Source: Proteobacteria bacterium CAG:495
Lineage (GTDB): Bacteria > Pseudomonadota > Alphaproteobacteria > RF32 > CAG-239
Assembly: GCA_000432275.1 (NCBI GenBank)
Contig: HF995264.1
Span: 1-24,480 of the forward strand
Direction: 5' to 3'
Length of the DNA: 24,480 nucleotides
Part shown: piece after piece, positions 1 through 6,975 of the stretch
Layout: each line of letters opens with the position of its first letter
Position numbering within the stretch: position 1 is the first letter of the stretch
Made by a program: the position numbers and the translations under genes
The notes under the pieces: generated by a model
Database searches by the model: none
Told to the model about the DNA's origin: nothing
The model's input: the letters and a program-made list of their open reading frames with translations, nothing else

Positions 1-2
1 TG

Positions 3-470
3 ATAAAGGGCAGTGCCCTTCCTCCTGAAGGAATTAATCTGGATAATTGTCCTAATTTAAAGGCTTTTGGGGTTATGAATATGGATAATCCCGATGCTGT
101 CATTGACCTGTCCAAGTGTAAAAATCTGGAAATGCTCGGGGGGGAAGGTTCTGTCAATGTTAAACGTATCATTGTTCCTGATGGTTTTGATAAGTCAAAG
201 ACCGAAGGCTTAAGCGGAGTAGAGATTCTTACTGCCGGAGAAGCCAAAGCCAAAGACTTGCTTACCCAGATGCGGACAAAGCCTAATACTGAAGGCACGG
301 AACAACAATCCACTAAAATGGATAAATTTATGGCACTTCGCGGACTGGTTAATTCACAGCAGAATATATTTGATAAGCGTATGCCGCAGACGCAGAATCA
401 AAACGAGGCGGAACAGCGGATTCAACAGATGTTAATGCGCAAACGGCAAATTGCAGCTTGTTATGCATAA
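3..470 (+). CDS. Leucine-rich-repeat-like protein, 3' part only
   Basis: The reading frame is open from the first bases of the window, so this is the C-terminal part (about 155 residues) of a longer protein whose start lies upstream. The first 60 residues show asparagine- and leucine-spaced short repeats (motifs LDNCPNLKAF and LSKCKNLEML about 26 residues apart), typical of BspA-like or other irregular leucine-rich repeats used in protein binding. The tail (about residue 85 onward) is polar, rich in Gln, Asn, Met and Lys, with no membrane segment, and ends in RKRQIAACYA. No signal peptide can be judged because the N-terminus is missing. I see no clear terminator between the stop and the tRNA at 540. 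The LRR assignment is from pattern only; the function is unknown. Confidence 0.7.
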   Translation: MKGSALPPEGINLDNCPNLKAFGVMNMDNPDAVIDLSKCKNLEMLGGEGSVNVKRIIVPDGFDKSKTEGLSGVEILTAGEAKAKDLLTQMRTKPNTEGTEQQSTKMDKFMALRGLVNSQQNIFDKRMPQTQNQNEAEQRIQQMLMRKRQIAACYA

Positions 471-497
471 TTTTTTTGAATAGATGCAATAAAATTC

Positions 498-526
498 TTG
501 ATTTATAAAATTTTTTATTGTAAACA
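498..526 (+). promoter_or_regulatory. Candidate promoter of tRNA-Val
   Basis: TTGATT (498-503), a 17-base AT-rich spacer, then TAAACA (521-526), placing transcription start a few bases before the tRNA at 540. The -35 and spacing are good but the -10 is weak. The same TTGATT-N17-TAAAC layout occurs at 5209-5237. Confidence 0.35.
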
Positions 527-539
527 TCCTCTCATTAAC

Positions 540-615
540 GGGTGTGTAGCTCAGTGGTATGAGCACTACGTTGACATCGTAGGGGTCGCTGGTTCGATCC
601 CAGCCACACCCACCA
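540..615 (+). tRNA. tRNA-Val (anticodon GAC)
   Basis: A full 76-base cloverleaf is visible: acceptor GGGTGTG (540-546) pairs with CACACCC (605-611); D stem GCTC/GAGC; anticodon stem CTACG/CGTAG with loop TTGACAT (anticodon GAC at 573-575, reading valine codons GUC/GUU); T stem GCTGG/CCAGC with loop TTCGATC. The CCA end is encoded (613-615). A terminator follows within a few bases, so the gene is transcribed alone. Confidence 0.97.
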
Positions 616-616
616 A

Positions 617-646
617 AAAAAGCCGCCTTTGAGGCGGTTTTTTTTT
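617..646 (+). terminator. Rho-independent terminator after tRNA-Val
   Basis: Stem CCGCC (623-627) / GGCGG (633-637), extended by A-T and G-T pairs, loop TTTGA, followed by an uninterrupted run of nine T. Confidence 0.9.
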
Positions 647-745
647 GTCCTGACAACCGGATTAAATCAGGCAATGTCATTTGCAGCTAACAAAAGAAGA
701 CGAGACTTTCCGCAATTAAAAGTAAACTCAATGTCACTGATTTTC

Positions 746-774
746 TTGACAAAATCAAACTTCGGGTTTATGAG
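746..774 (+). promoter_or_regulatory. Promoter upstream of the 820 gene
   Basis: Perfect -35 TTGACA (746-751), spacer of exactly 17 bases, -10 TATGAG (769-774). Predicted start near 781 gives a leader of about 40 bases. It probably drives both paralogous genes at 820 and 1733, which are only 10 bases apart. Confidence 0.6.
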
Positions 775-819
775 TCTGTACATCAAAACGCTATTATTAA
801 CTTAATTTTTTGTTTTATT

Positions 820-1722
820 ATGAAGAACGAAAAACAAATCGCATCTGTACCGACAGTTTGGTATAATGCACAGGATTTAAAATCCAGTAATGAAGCCGGT
901 TATTATATGTTGAAGGATAATCGGCGTTCCCGTGACTCTGTTTATGATTATGAGAAAGGGATTGTCATCAATGACGACATATACCTGACTCTTAACTATC
1001 CCAAACATGAGTTGACCAAATCAGAAGCGCAGGCTTTTTGCAGAATTAAAGGCAGGCGCATCCCCGACAGCTTTGAGCTGTGGCAGATTCAAATGGCTCG
1101 GGATGAAATCGAACGCAGCCTTGCTCGTATTACGTATCCGCAGCGAGAACTTCCTGCTGATATTATGAGTTGTTGGTGTGCTGACAGATCTGACAGTGAA
1201 TTGTCCGAAACCAGACGTCCTTTGCTTTTGATTGACGGCAAGCGCCATAATCCGGATGATTCGGTTCAAAAGCACGGGGATTTGGTTATTCTCAACAAAC
1301 AGTATGTGTTTGTCTGGGAAAACGGAAAATATGTTCCCAAAAACCTGGAGCTTTGGGCTGTGTCGGAAAAAAACAGCTTGTTTGCGCTGAAGGCCGACTG
1401 GTCGGAAGTTTATTTGTTTACGCAGGCTCCCGGAGAAAAGCTGGCTTTTAAGGGATGTTATAAACATCTCGGCGAAGACGTCTTTGAGTCCGCATCATGT
1501 CTTTATCAGTATGATAAGGGCGAAATGCGCAAGTTTTGTCACCGGGAATACACTTCGGTCAGTTTGTCCGAGGGAACGGTAAACGTTCGTTACTATAAGG
1601 TCTGGATGAGTGGTTGCACGCAGGAAATGCATGACGACCTTCTGACGGAGTACAAACGCGATGCTGACGGCCTCTGGCAGGAAGCCGGCACTTATGACTA
1701 TGGTTTTGTTAAAGAATACTAA
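820..1722 (+). CDS. Unknown protein, paralogue of the next gene (one module copy)
   Basis: 300 residues, not recognised as a named family. No signal peptide or membrane segment is seen, so it is probably cytoplasmic unless exported by a dedicated system. Residues about 25-145 form a module that recurs twice in the protein encoded next to it: a G-x-Y-x-L-K-x-N opening, an AxAFCxxxGRRIPDSFELWQ block near residue 70, and a SCWxxxDxxxSxxxRRPLLLIDGKR block near residue 125. The A-x-A-F-C plus R-x-P pattern recalls FGE/sulfatase-modifying-factor and C-type-lectin-like folds, but the similarity is weak. The remaining 150 residues have no counterpart in the neighbour. The ATG at 820 is preferred because the following paralogue begins with an almost identical NEKQI segment. 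There is no Shine-Dalgarno sequence; the leader is AT-rich. The frame is open back to 691 without a good start codon. Confidence 0.75.
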   Translation: MKNEKQIASVPTVWYNAQDLKSSNEAGYYMLKDNRRSRDSVYDYEKGIVINDDIYLTLNYPKHELTKSEAQAFCRIKGRRIPDSFELWQIQMARDEIERSLARITYPQRELPADIMSCWCADRSDSELSETRRPLLLIDGKRHNPDDSVQKHGDLVILNKQYVFVWENGKYVPKNLELWAVSEKNSLFALKADWSEVYLFTQAPGEKLAFKGCYKHLGEDVFESASCLYQYDKGEMRKFCHREYTSVSLSEGTVNVRYYKVWMSGCTQEMHDDLLTEYKRDADGLWQEAGTYDYGFVKEY

Positions 1723-1732
1723 AAAAATTATT

Positions 1733-2830
1733 ATGAATGAGAAACAAATTAAGGCGTTTGTCAGCTTCTTGTCTGATAATAACGTCAGCCTGAATGATAT
1801 GTATCAGGCGTTGAGCGGTCCTAAGCCGGGAGATATATATTTTACGGACAACAGCTATTTTGCTTATCCGCTTCCCGGACGAACGGCAAAAGGAGTCTTT
1901 GTGACTTCCAATTGTTACGTAACCAATAGTCGTAGTTCTGACGAGCTGGGATATACCAAGGCAAAGATTTTTTGTTTTTTCAACAGCGTCGAGATGCCGA
2001 GTTCATCGGAAGCCGACAGTATAAACAAAAATCGGGATGCCATCAATGCTTCATTGCGGAAAATCGGTTTTTCGCGCTTGCCCTCAAATGATTTCTGGGT
2101 GGATGGCGACAGTTCATACGAAGAAGGTCATTATGAAAGCGTAATGATGGCCAGCGGCGAAGTCGGAGGTGATTGCGGCGTTACGGAAGTCTACCGTAAA
2201 GGGCCGAAAATCAAGAAAGTAGTTTGCGGCGTATTGCATTGTTCGGTTGCGGTTCGTCAACTCCAACCTTTGACCGCCCAAACCTCGCAATCTCGTTCTG
2301 CGGAGGAGTTCAAACTGGATAATCCGCTGTATGCGCTGTTGGACGCATTGGGTCTCCGCAACAAAGAATTTCACGATTATTGCTGCGGTCGGTCAAATGC
2401 ACCGCGTCCGGGGGAATATTTGTTAAAAAACAATTATTGTTCCTCGCATCCCGAATATGGGCAGGAAGCGGGCATTTACATCAATGCCGATATGTACATT
2501 CCGCTGGCTGACTTGAGTGCGGTAACGCTGAGTTTGGAAGATGCCAAGGCCTTTGCCTATGCTTCCGGTCGGGAGTTGCCGGATTACTTCGAGCTCCGTC
2601 AGCTGAAAAAAGTTGTCGAGAAAGTTAATGAATCTCTGGATAAAGTGGGGATGAAAACCCATTCTTTGCCGATAGATGTTTTGGCATCCTGCTGGGCAAA
2701 AGGAGATTCGGCCGCATCGGACGAGCAACGTCGTTTGATATTCATCGACAAACGTTCTAATGTTCCGGAGGCTTATCTTGCCATGCAGGATATTATGGAA
2801 AATTGGGGAATAAAGTCTTTTGACATTTGA
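1733..2830 (+). CDS. Unknown protein with two copies of the module
   Basis: 365 residues of unknown function. Two related halves are visible: about residues 33-195 (opening GDIYFTDN, then GVFVTSNCYV) and about residues 228-365 (opening GEYLLKNN, then GIYINADMYI, AKAFAYASGRELPDYFELRQL, SCWAKGDSAASDEQRRLIFID). The second half is the closer match to the protein at 820; the first has diverged and lost the GRxLPDxFEL block. No signal peptide or transmembrane segment is visible. The start at 1733 is chosen over 1661 because it lies 10 bases after the previous stop, avoids a 62-base overlap and gives the N-terminus NEKQI shared with the paralogue. No Shine-Dalgarno is present. The pair looks like a tandem duplication with internal duplication, probably co-transcribed. 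A strong terminator follows. Confidence 0.75.
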   Translation: MNEKQIKAFVSFLSDNNVSLNDMYQALSGPKPGDIYFTDNSYFAYPLPGRTAKGVFVTSNCYVTNSRSSDELGYTKAKIFCFFNSVEMPSSSEADSINKNRDAINASLRKIGFSRLPSNDFWVDGDSSYEEGHYESVMMASGEVGGDCGVTEVYRKGPKIKKVVCGVLHCSVAVRQLQPLTAQTSQSRSAEEFKLDNPLYALLDALGLRNKEFHDYCCGRSNAPRPGEYLLKNNYCSSHPEYGQEAGIYINADMYIPLADLSAVTLSLEDAKAFAYASGRELPDYFELRQLKKVVEKVNESLDKVGMKTHSLPIDVLASCWAKGDSAASDEQRRLIFIDKRSNVPEAYLAMQDIMENWGIKSFDI

Positions 2831-2844
2831 AATCTCCCGAAATG

Positions 2845-2881
2845 AAAAATTCCGCAGTTTTGACCGCTGCGGAATTTTTTT
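2845..2881 (+). terminator. Rho-independent terminator after the paralogue pair
   Basis: Stem TTCCGCAG (2850-2857) / CTGCGGAA (2867-2874), preceded by A5 and followed by T7, so the hairpin extends by A-T pairs. Confidence 0.9.
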
Positions 2882-2901
2882 ATGCCTGTTGCAGATTGGC
2901 C

Positions 2902-2930
2902 TTGTCAAGCCGGTTGGGAAACTTTATGAT
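2902..2930 (+). promoter_or_regulatory. Promoter of the murI operon
   Basis: TTGTCA (2902-2907), 17-base spacer, TATGAT (2925-2930). The predicted start near 2937 leaves a leader of about 24 bases with the ribosome site AAAAGGA. This is one of the two clearest promoters in the window; the other is at 21608-21636. Confidence 0.75.
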
Positions 2931-2960
2931 AATTTCGTTTGATAAAAAGGATTGTGTAAA

Positions 2961-3758
2961 ATGAAAATCGGTATTTTTGATTCCGGCTTGGGCGGTTTGG
3001 TCATAACCAAGGCTTTTATTAATGCTTTGCCGGAATACGATTATATCTATTACGGCGATACTGCCAATCTTCCTTACGGAGACAAAACGTCGGGACAGAT
3101 TTTGGCCTATACGCTGGAAGCGATGAAATTTTTGATTTCTAAGAAATGCGCTTTGATTATAATTGCCTGCAATACGGCAACAGCCGTTGCCTTGCGCTAT
3201 ATTCAGCAGCGTTTTATTCCGGAATATGCGCCGGATGTCAAAGTTCTCGGCGTGGTTATTCCCACGGTTGAGGTGGCCGCGGCTCAGGCGCATGACCGGG
3301 TTGGGGTGGTTGCTACTGCAGCAACTGTCCGGTCGCATATTTATAAGGAAGAACTGCATAAAATCAACCCTGATTTGGAAATTGAAGAAGTTGCCGCCCC
3401 CAAATTGGTCCCGGCGATTGAAAACAACGATTTTCAACTGGCAGCCAAACTGGTTAAGGAGTACGCCGACCGTTTTCGTAATGTCAACAGCCTGATTTTA
3501 GGCTGCACGCACTACCCGTTGGTTAAAGAGTTTTTTCGCCGCGAGCTGCCGCAGGTTGCTGTCGTTTCCCAAGACGAGCTTATGGGTGCCAAGCTGGCTG
3601 ACTATCTGGACCGCCATTTGGAGATAGATTTGACATTGAGTCGGGAAGCCGAATGTGAAATTCTGGTCAGCGAATTAAACCCTCATTATCGCAAGGTGGC
3701 GGCAGCGTTGTTTCCCGATTTGCCTGTTTATGAGAAGGAGAAAAACAATGGAGGTTAA
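2961..3758 (+). CDS. murI: Glutamate racemase
   Basis: 265 residues, the usual family length. It interconverts L- and D-glutamate in the cytoplasm, supplying D-glutamate for the peptidoglycan stem peptide. Visible hallmarks: the N-terminal IGIFDSGLGG with the substrate-binding Asp7-Ser8, the first catalytic cysteine in ACNTAT (Cys70), and the second in GCTHYPL (Cys182, next to His184). The ATG at 2961 is chosen over the TTG at 2952 because AAAAGGA (2945-2951) lies about 9 bases upstream of the ATG and would touch the TTG. It is first in a three-gene operon: its last 11 bases overlap the start of the acetyltransferase gene, implying coupled translation. A clear vegetative promoter lies just upstream. 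Confidence 0.96.
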   Translation: MKIGIFDSGLGGLVITKAFINALPEYDYIYYGDTANLPYGDKTSGQILAYTLEAMKFLISKKCALIIIACNTATAVALRYIQQRFIPEYAPDVKVLGVVIPTVEVAAAQAHDRVGVVATAATVRSHIYKEELHKINPDLEIEEVAAPKLVPAIENNDFQLAAKLVKEYADRFRNVNSLILGCTHYPLVKEFFRRELPQVAVVSQDELMGAKLADYLDRHLEIDLTLSREAECEILVSELNPHYRKVAAALFPDLPVYEKEKNNGG

Positions 3759-4260
3759 ACTGCGCCCGCTCCGTGAAAAAGAAGATGATGCCGTCTATCA
3801 AATGTTTCAGGAGATTCCTGCGGAGGAAGACGGATTCGAAAATCCGGCTCATGGATTGTCTCCGGAGGAATTTAATGACTTTTGCCGGCGTCATGTTGGT
3901 TACAGTCAGGGAATAGAGCTGAAGCCGGGTTATGTTCCCGATACTTATTATTTGCTTTTCTCCGGGAATGAGGTTCTCGGTTTTGCCAAGTTGCGCCACT
4001 ACCTGAATGATTTTCTTTTGAATCACGGCGGCCATATCGGCTATGGTATTCGTCCGACGTGCCGGGGCCGCAAGTTAGGCAATCTCATTTTGTCCGAGGT
4101 TTTAAAACAAGCGCGTTTGATGTCTTTAGAGCGGGTGCTTCTTACGATTCGCGATTATAATACGCCCTCGCGCAAGGTTTGCGAGTTTAACGGCGGTAAG
4201 CTGGAAAAAGTCGTTCCCGGCGCGGAGTTTGCCGAATGTTTTTATTGGATAGAACTGTAA
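3748..4260 (+). CDS. GNAT-family N-acetyltransferase
   Basis: 170 residues. It is expected to transfer an acetyl group from acetyl-CoA to an amine; the substrate cannot be read from sequence. The core GNAT signature is present: strand 4 GHIGYGIRP followed by the pyrophosphate-binding loop RGRKLG (residues about 96-111) and helix GNLILSEVLKQAR. Then come LERVLLTIRDYNTPSRKVCEFNGGKLEK, shortened here to its key pieces LLTIRDYN and CEFNGGKLEK, typical of the COG3981-type predicted acetyltransferases. The start at 3748 is set by GAAGGAG (3734-3740) 7 bases upstream; an in-frame ATG at 3730 lies before that site. It overlaps murI by 11 bases, and its stop abuts the next start, so all three are one transcript. 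Confidence 0.88.
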   Translation: MEVKLRPLREKEDDAVYQMFQEIPAEEDGFENPAHGLSPEEFNDFCRRHVGYSQGIELKPGYVPDTYYLLFSGNEVLGFAKLRHYLNDFLLNHGGHIGYGIRPTCRGRKLGNLILSEVLKQARLMSLERVLLTIRDYNTPSRKVCEFNGGKLEKVVPGAEFAECFYWIEL

Positions 4261-4830
4261 ATGCGTAAAGATTTTTATATTTTTCGCCATGGCGAAACCG
4301 ATTACAATCGGGAGCAGCGTATTCAGGGATGCGGCCTTGACGGGCCTTTGAATGAAGTCGGAATTGCGCAGGCGGAAGAACTGGCTAAAAAGCTGATGCC
4401 TTTGGGGATAGAGCATATCTATGCCAGTAATCTTAAAAGGGCTTTGCAAACGGCACAAATTTGTGCCGGGCATTTAGGGGTTGCGGTTGACGTCATTCCT
4501 GAGTTGCGTGAGGGGTGTTTCGGCGAATTGGAAGGGATGCTTAAAACTGAAGTCGCCGTCAAATATGCGGAAATTCACAAGGACTGGTACAGTCCCGTTG
4601 ATGATATGAACGTCAGGTTTCCCGGCGGCGAAAGCAAACAGGAGATGCAGGATCGTATGTTTGCCGTCATAAGCAGCCTGCTGTCCTCTCCTTTCCAGAC
4701 CATAGGCATCGCTTCTCATGGCAGCTCTATCCGCTATCTGCTTTATAAGTTCGGATTATCGCCGCACCGTATGCCGAATACGGCGCTTTATCATTTGGTC
4801 TGTGAAGACGGAAACTGGCGGTTAATTTAA
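4261..4830 (+). CDS. Histidine phosphatase family protein (phosphoglycerate mutase-like)
   Basis: 189 residues, a small member of the branch-2 histidine phosphatases (GpmB/CobC/PhoE-like, COG0406). The phosphohistidine motif FRHGETDYN places the nucleophile at His10. SNLKRALQTA carries the phosphate-binding arginine near residue 60, ELREGCFGELEG the acid (Glu84), and ASHGSSIR the second histidine (His153). The family removes phosphate from small metabolites; calling this a true glycolytic mutase would go beyond the evidence. The ATG follows the preceding stop directly with no base between, so translation is probably coupled and the gene belongs to the murI operon. Confidence 0.9.
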   Translation: MRKDFYIFRHGETDYNREQRIQGCGLDGPLNEVGIAQAEELAKKLMPLGIEHIYASNLKRALQTAQICAGHLGVAVDVIPELREGCFGELEGMLKTEVAVKYAEIHKDWYSPVDDMNVRFPGGESKQEMQDRMFAVISSLLSSPFQTIGIASHGSSIRYLLYKFGLSPHRMPNTALYHLVCEDGNWRLI

Positions 4831-4835
4831 AAAAG

Positions 4836-4875
4836 CAAAGCCGCCATACAGATTTTTATCTGAATGACGGCTTCA
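4836..4875 (-). terminator. Terminator hairpin between convergent genes
   Basis: A long interrupted stem: AGCCG, CAT and CAGAT pair with ATCTG, ATG and CGGCT around a TTTT loop. Read on the minus strand it is followed by TTTGCTTTTTT, so it mainly serves the minus-strand gene ending at 4879. On the plus strand it closes the murI operon but lacks a good T run. Confidence 0.7.
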
Positions 4876-4878
4876 GGC

Positions 4879-5106
4879 TTAGCGATAAATTACTCCGTAG
4901 AAGCAAAATGCGGCGGCAGTCAGACTGCATCCGGAACTCGCGGCATTTCCAAAAACGAAGTACAGCACCCAAAATCCTATAATAGCGGAACAAGCGGCCA
5001 GTCCTCTGACATAAAGCGGCTTATTTCCGGTTTTTTTCCGTTTCACGACAATCATAATCCACATGATGACGGAAACCAAGGCCAGTAGTGTATTTAACAG
5101 TCCCAT
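4879..5106 (-). CDS. Small membrane protein of unknown function
   Basis: 75 residues starting MGLLNTLLALV. Two or three hydrophobic stretches are visible: about residues 3-21, followed by the positive loop KRKKTGNK; about 33-52; and a weaker one at 60-73. The positive loop after the first helix predicts that the loop faces the cytoplasm. No family is recognised. The ATG at 5106 is preferred to a TTG at 5166 because it begins directly with the first membrane helix, but neither has a Shine-Dalgarno site. It stands alone on the minus strand with a terminator hairpin immediately after its stop, which supports it being real. Coding status is moderately sure. Confidence 0.55.
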   Translation of the reverse strand: MGLLNTLLALVSVIMWIMIVVKRKKTGNKPLYVRGLAACSAIIGFWVLYFVFGNAASSGCSLTAAAFCFYGVIYR

Positions 5107-5208
5107 ATCTATATTAAAATTATATTCAAATCGGACTAGATATAAGCGATTTGTTTTAAATTGCAAGATGTTTTTTTGTCAAAATATGACGATATTCGGT
5201 GAAAGTGT

Positions 5209-5237
5209 TTGATTTGTTGAGAAAAAAATGCTAAACT
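5209..5237 (+). promoter_or_regulatory. Candidate promoter of the 5328 gene
   Basis: TTGATT (5209-5214), 17-base spacer, TAAACT (5232-5237). It would give a leader of about 85 bases. A TATAAA at 5251-5256 has no matching -35. The stretch 5107-5327 holds nothing else beyond this and the ATTAACTTAA leader motif at 5306-5315. Confidence 0.45.
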
Positions 5238-5327
5238 CGCTTCGTTAGGTTATAAATATAGATGTTATTGTGTTGATGAGAAAACCTTTTTATTTCAGTA
5301 CATTAATTAACTTAAAATAAAAATAAT

Positions 5328-5825
5328 ATGGAAACGAAAAATTTTTCTCAGAGAGTGTTAAACGTTGTAAAATATTTTTGGAAACAGCGTTCAGGGTATG
5401 GAGCAATTTTGTTGGTGCTGTTTGCTTTAGGGCTGATATGCCTGTTGGTTGTTGACATAACGTCCCGCGGCGAATATGGCAAAGTGTTTTTCACCTGCTT
5501 AAAAATTGTTTGCCTCAGCGGCATCGTCGGGGGCTTATTGACGCTGAACACATGGATTTCGGAGATGAAATACGAATGGCACAACGGATTTTGGGAGCGG
5601 CTGCGTACAATATTGACATGCATTTCCGTACTTGGTCTGTTCGCTTTTTGTATATCGGCATTATTTCTGCCCGCAGATAGTTCCGTTGTTGAAAATGTTT
5701 TTCAGACTGTGGGGTCAATCGGACTGTTTAGCTTTTTGTTCGGAGCTGTAGCATCCGGGATGACGTTCTTTTTGGAACTGCTTCTGAAAGGCGTTTGTTT
5801 CACGATTAAGCGATTGTTTCATTAA
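5328..5825 (+). CDS. Four-helix membrane protein of unknown function
   Basis: 165 residues with four clear hydrophobic segments at about 24-44, 55-75, 92-112 and 128-152, and a basic N-terminus. It is an inner-membrane protein; no family, catalytic motif or signal peptide is recognised. The short N-terminal stretch SQRVLNVVKYFWKQRSGYG is amphipathic. The ATG has no Shine-Dalgarno; an ATTAACTTAA element 12 bases upstream is shared with the leader of the unknown gene at 820. It is a single-gene unit, flanked by its own candidate promoter and a bidirectional terminator. Confidence 0.75.
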   Translation: METKNFSQRVLNVVKYFWKQRSGYGAILLVLFALGLICLLVVDITSRGEYGKVFFTCLKIVCLSGIVGGLLTLNTWISEMKYEWHNGFWERLRTILTCISVLGLFAFCISALFLPADSSVVENVFQTVGSIGLFSFLFGAVASGMTFFLELLLKGVCFTIKRLFH

Positions 5826-5842
5826 CTCTCTCAATGTAAAGC

Positions 5843-5886
5843 AAAACCGCAGTTACTTTATGTAAACTGCGGTTTTTTCTTTTTTT
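5843..5886. terminator. Bidirectional terminator between 5328 gene and gpsA
   Basis: AAACCGCAGTT and AACTGCGGTTT form an 11-base-pair stem around a 10-base loop. T6 follows on the plus strand and TTTT on the minus strand, so it can end both convergent genes. Confidence 0.85.
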
Positions 5887-5891
5887 TCCTT

Positions 5892-6866
5892 TTAGCAGAT
5901 GTATTCAAATTCTTTTTTCAGGTCACGTTCAAACATTTGCTTAATGGTAGATTTTATATCTGCATTCTCATAAACAACCTTGTATAAAGCCTGACAAATC
6001 GGCATATCGATGCCTTTTTCGTCGGCAATAAGCTTAACTGCCTTCAATGTCGGAACACCTTCCGCCAGTTTGCCGAAATCTTCGCCGCGTGCAAATTTTT
6101 CACCAAAGGTTCGGTTGTGGCTGAATTTTGAAAACAGGGTCGCTTCATAGTCGCCTAAATGAGCCAGGCCGTAAGCAGTATGCGGATTTCCGCCGAAGTA
6201 TTTGATAAAGCGTCCGACTTCTATCGGAGCACGAGCCATCAAAGCCCCTTTCAAACCGTACCATTCCAAACCGTCCAAGATGCCGGCAGCAATGCCGATG
6301 ACGTTTTTCAAAGCGGCGCCGATTTGATTTCCGATAAGGTCAGAACCGTAATAAAAACGGATTAAGTCGCTTTGCAGCAGATTGATGAGTTTTTCCTTGG
6401 TTTCGTCGTCATAAGAGTCGATGACGGCACAGGAAGGAACACCTTTCATATAATCCTGAACATGTCCCGGACCGGCTAAAACCGCAATATTGATGTCCTG
6501 GGAAATTTCTTCAATCATAACGTCATACATAATCTTTGCGCTGGGTTCTTCCAATCCCTTCATTGCCAGCAGAAAGGTTTTGCCGCTGAGCTTGTATTGG
6601 CTGAGTTCTTTGCATAAGCCGCGAAAATACTGACAACCGATAGAAACGATAATAATGTCGTTTTCCAACACTGCCGGCAGGTTGTCATGCAGGTGCATAT
6701 TGTCGCTTAAGGATAAATAAGGGTTTTTTCTGGTATCGCGCAGTTCAATAAAATTCGGCGATGTCGGAATATCATACATATCAACGTCGAAACCGCAGTA
6801 GTTGGCTGCATACCAGCCCAAAAAAGTACCCCAGCGGCCGCAGCCGATTAAAGAAAGTTTTTTCAT
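5892..6866 (-). CDS. gpsA: Glycerol-3-phosphate dehydrogenase [NAD(P)+]
   Basis: 324 residues, normal length for GpsA. It reduces dihydroxyacetone phosphate to sn-glycerol-3-phosphate, the phospholipid backbone, in the cytoplasm. The N-terminal Rossmann motif IGCGRWGT (residues 7-14) binds the cofactor. LAMKGLEE (Lys103) and AALKNVIGIAAGILDGL (Lys187) are family signatures carrying the substrate-binding lysines. The GPG block near residue 132 reads GPGHVQDYMKGVPS, where most homologues have GPSFA, a divergent but recognisable form. The start is supported by GAGGT about 9 bases upstream. It is transcribed alone, away from the gene at 6976-7335; an inverted repeat of TTGCAA lies in its upstream region. 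Confidence 0.93.
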   Translation of the reverse strand: MKKLSLIGCGRWGTFLGWYAANYCGFDVDMYDIPTSPNFIELRDTRKNPYLSLSDNMHLHDNLPAVLENDIIIVSIGCQYFRGLCKELSQYKLSGKTFLLAMKGLEEPSAKIMYDVMIEEISQDINIAVLAGPGHVQDYMKGVPSCAVIDSYDDETKEKLINLLQSDLIRFYYGSDLIGNQIGAALKNVIGIAAGILDGLEWYGLKGALMARAPIEVGRFIKYFGGNPHTAYGLAHLGDYEATLFSKFSHNRTFGEKFARGEDFGKLAEGVPTLKAVKLIADEKGIDMPICQALYKVVYENADIKSTIKQMFERDLKKEFEYIC

Positions 6867-6923
6867 GTGAGATTACCTCATAACAGTTACAAATAATATC
6901 TATCACTACTGCATAATAGCTCA

Positions 6924-6947
6924 TTTTGCAACCGGGTTATTGCAAAA
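6924..6947. repeat. Inverted repeat upstream of gpsA
   Basis: TTTTGCAA (6924-6931) and TTGCAAAA (6940-6947) are perfect 8-base arms separated by 8 bases. There is no T run after either arm, so an operator is more likely than a terminator. TTGCAA also serves as a -35 elsewhere in this window. Confidence 0.4.
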
Positions 6948-6975
6948 ACACACAAGCCTGACATACGGGGGATAA

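Noticed and set aside
432..680. Minus-strand 82-codon frame containing GWDRTSDPYDVN-like sequence
   Set aside because: It is the antisense of tRNA-Val and its terminator, a well-known spurious translation.
691..819. Upstream open extension of the 820 frame, reading plausibly as protein
   Set aside because: It has no ATG, GTG or TTG with a ribosome site, and the promoter at 746-774 lies inside it.
1661..1732. Longer N-terminus for the 1733 gene
   Set aside because: It overlaps the upstream gene by 62 bases and would break the NEKQI start shared with the paralogue.
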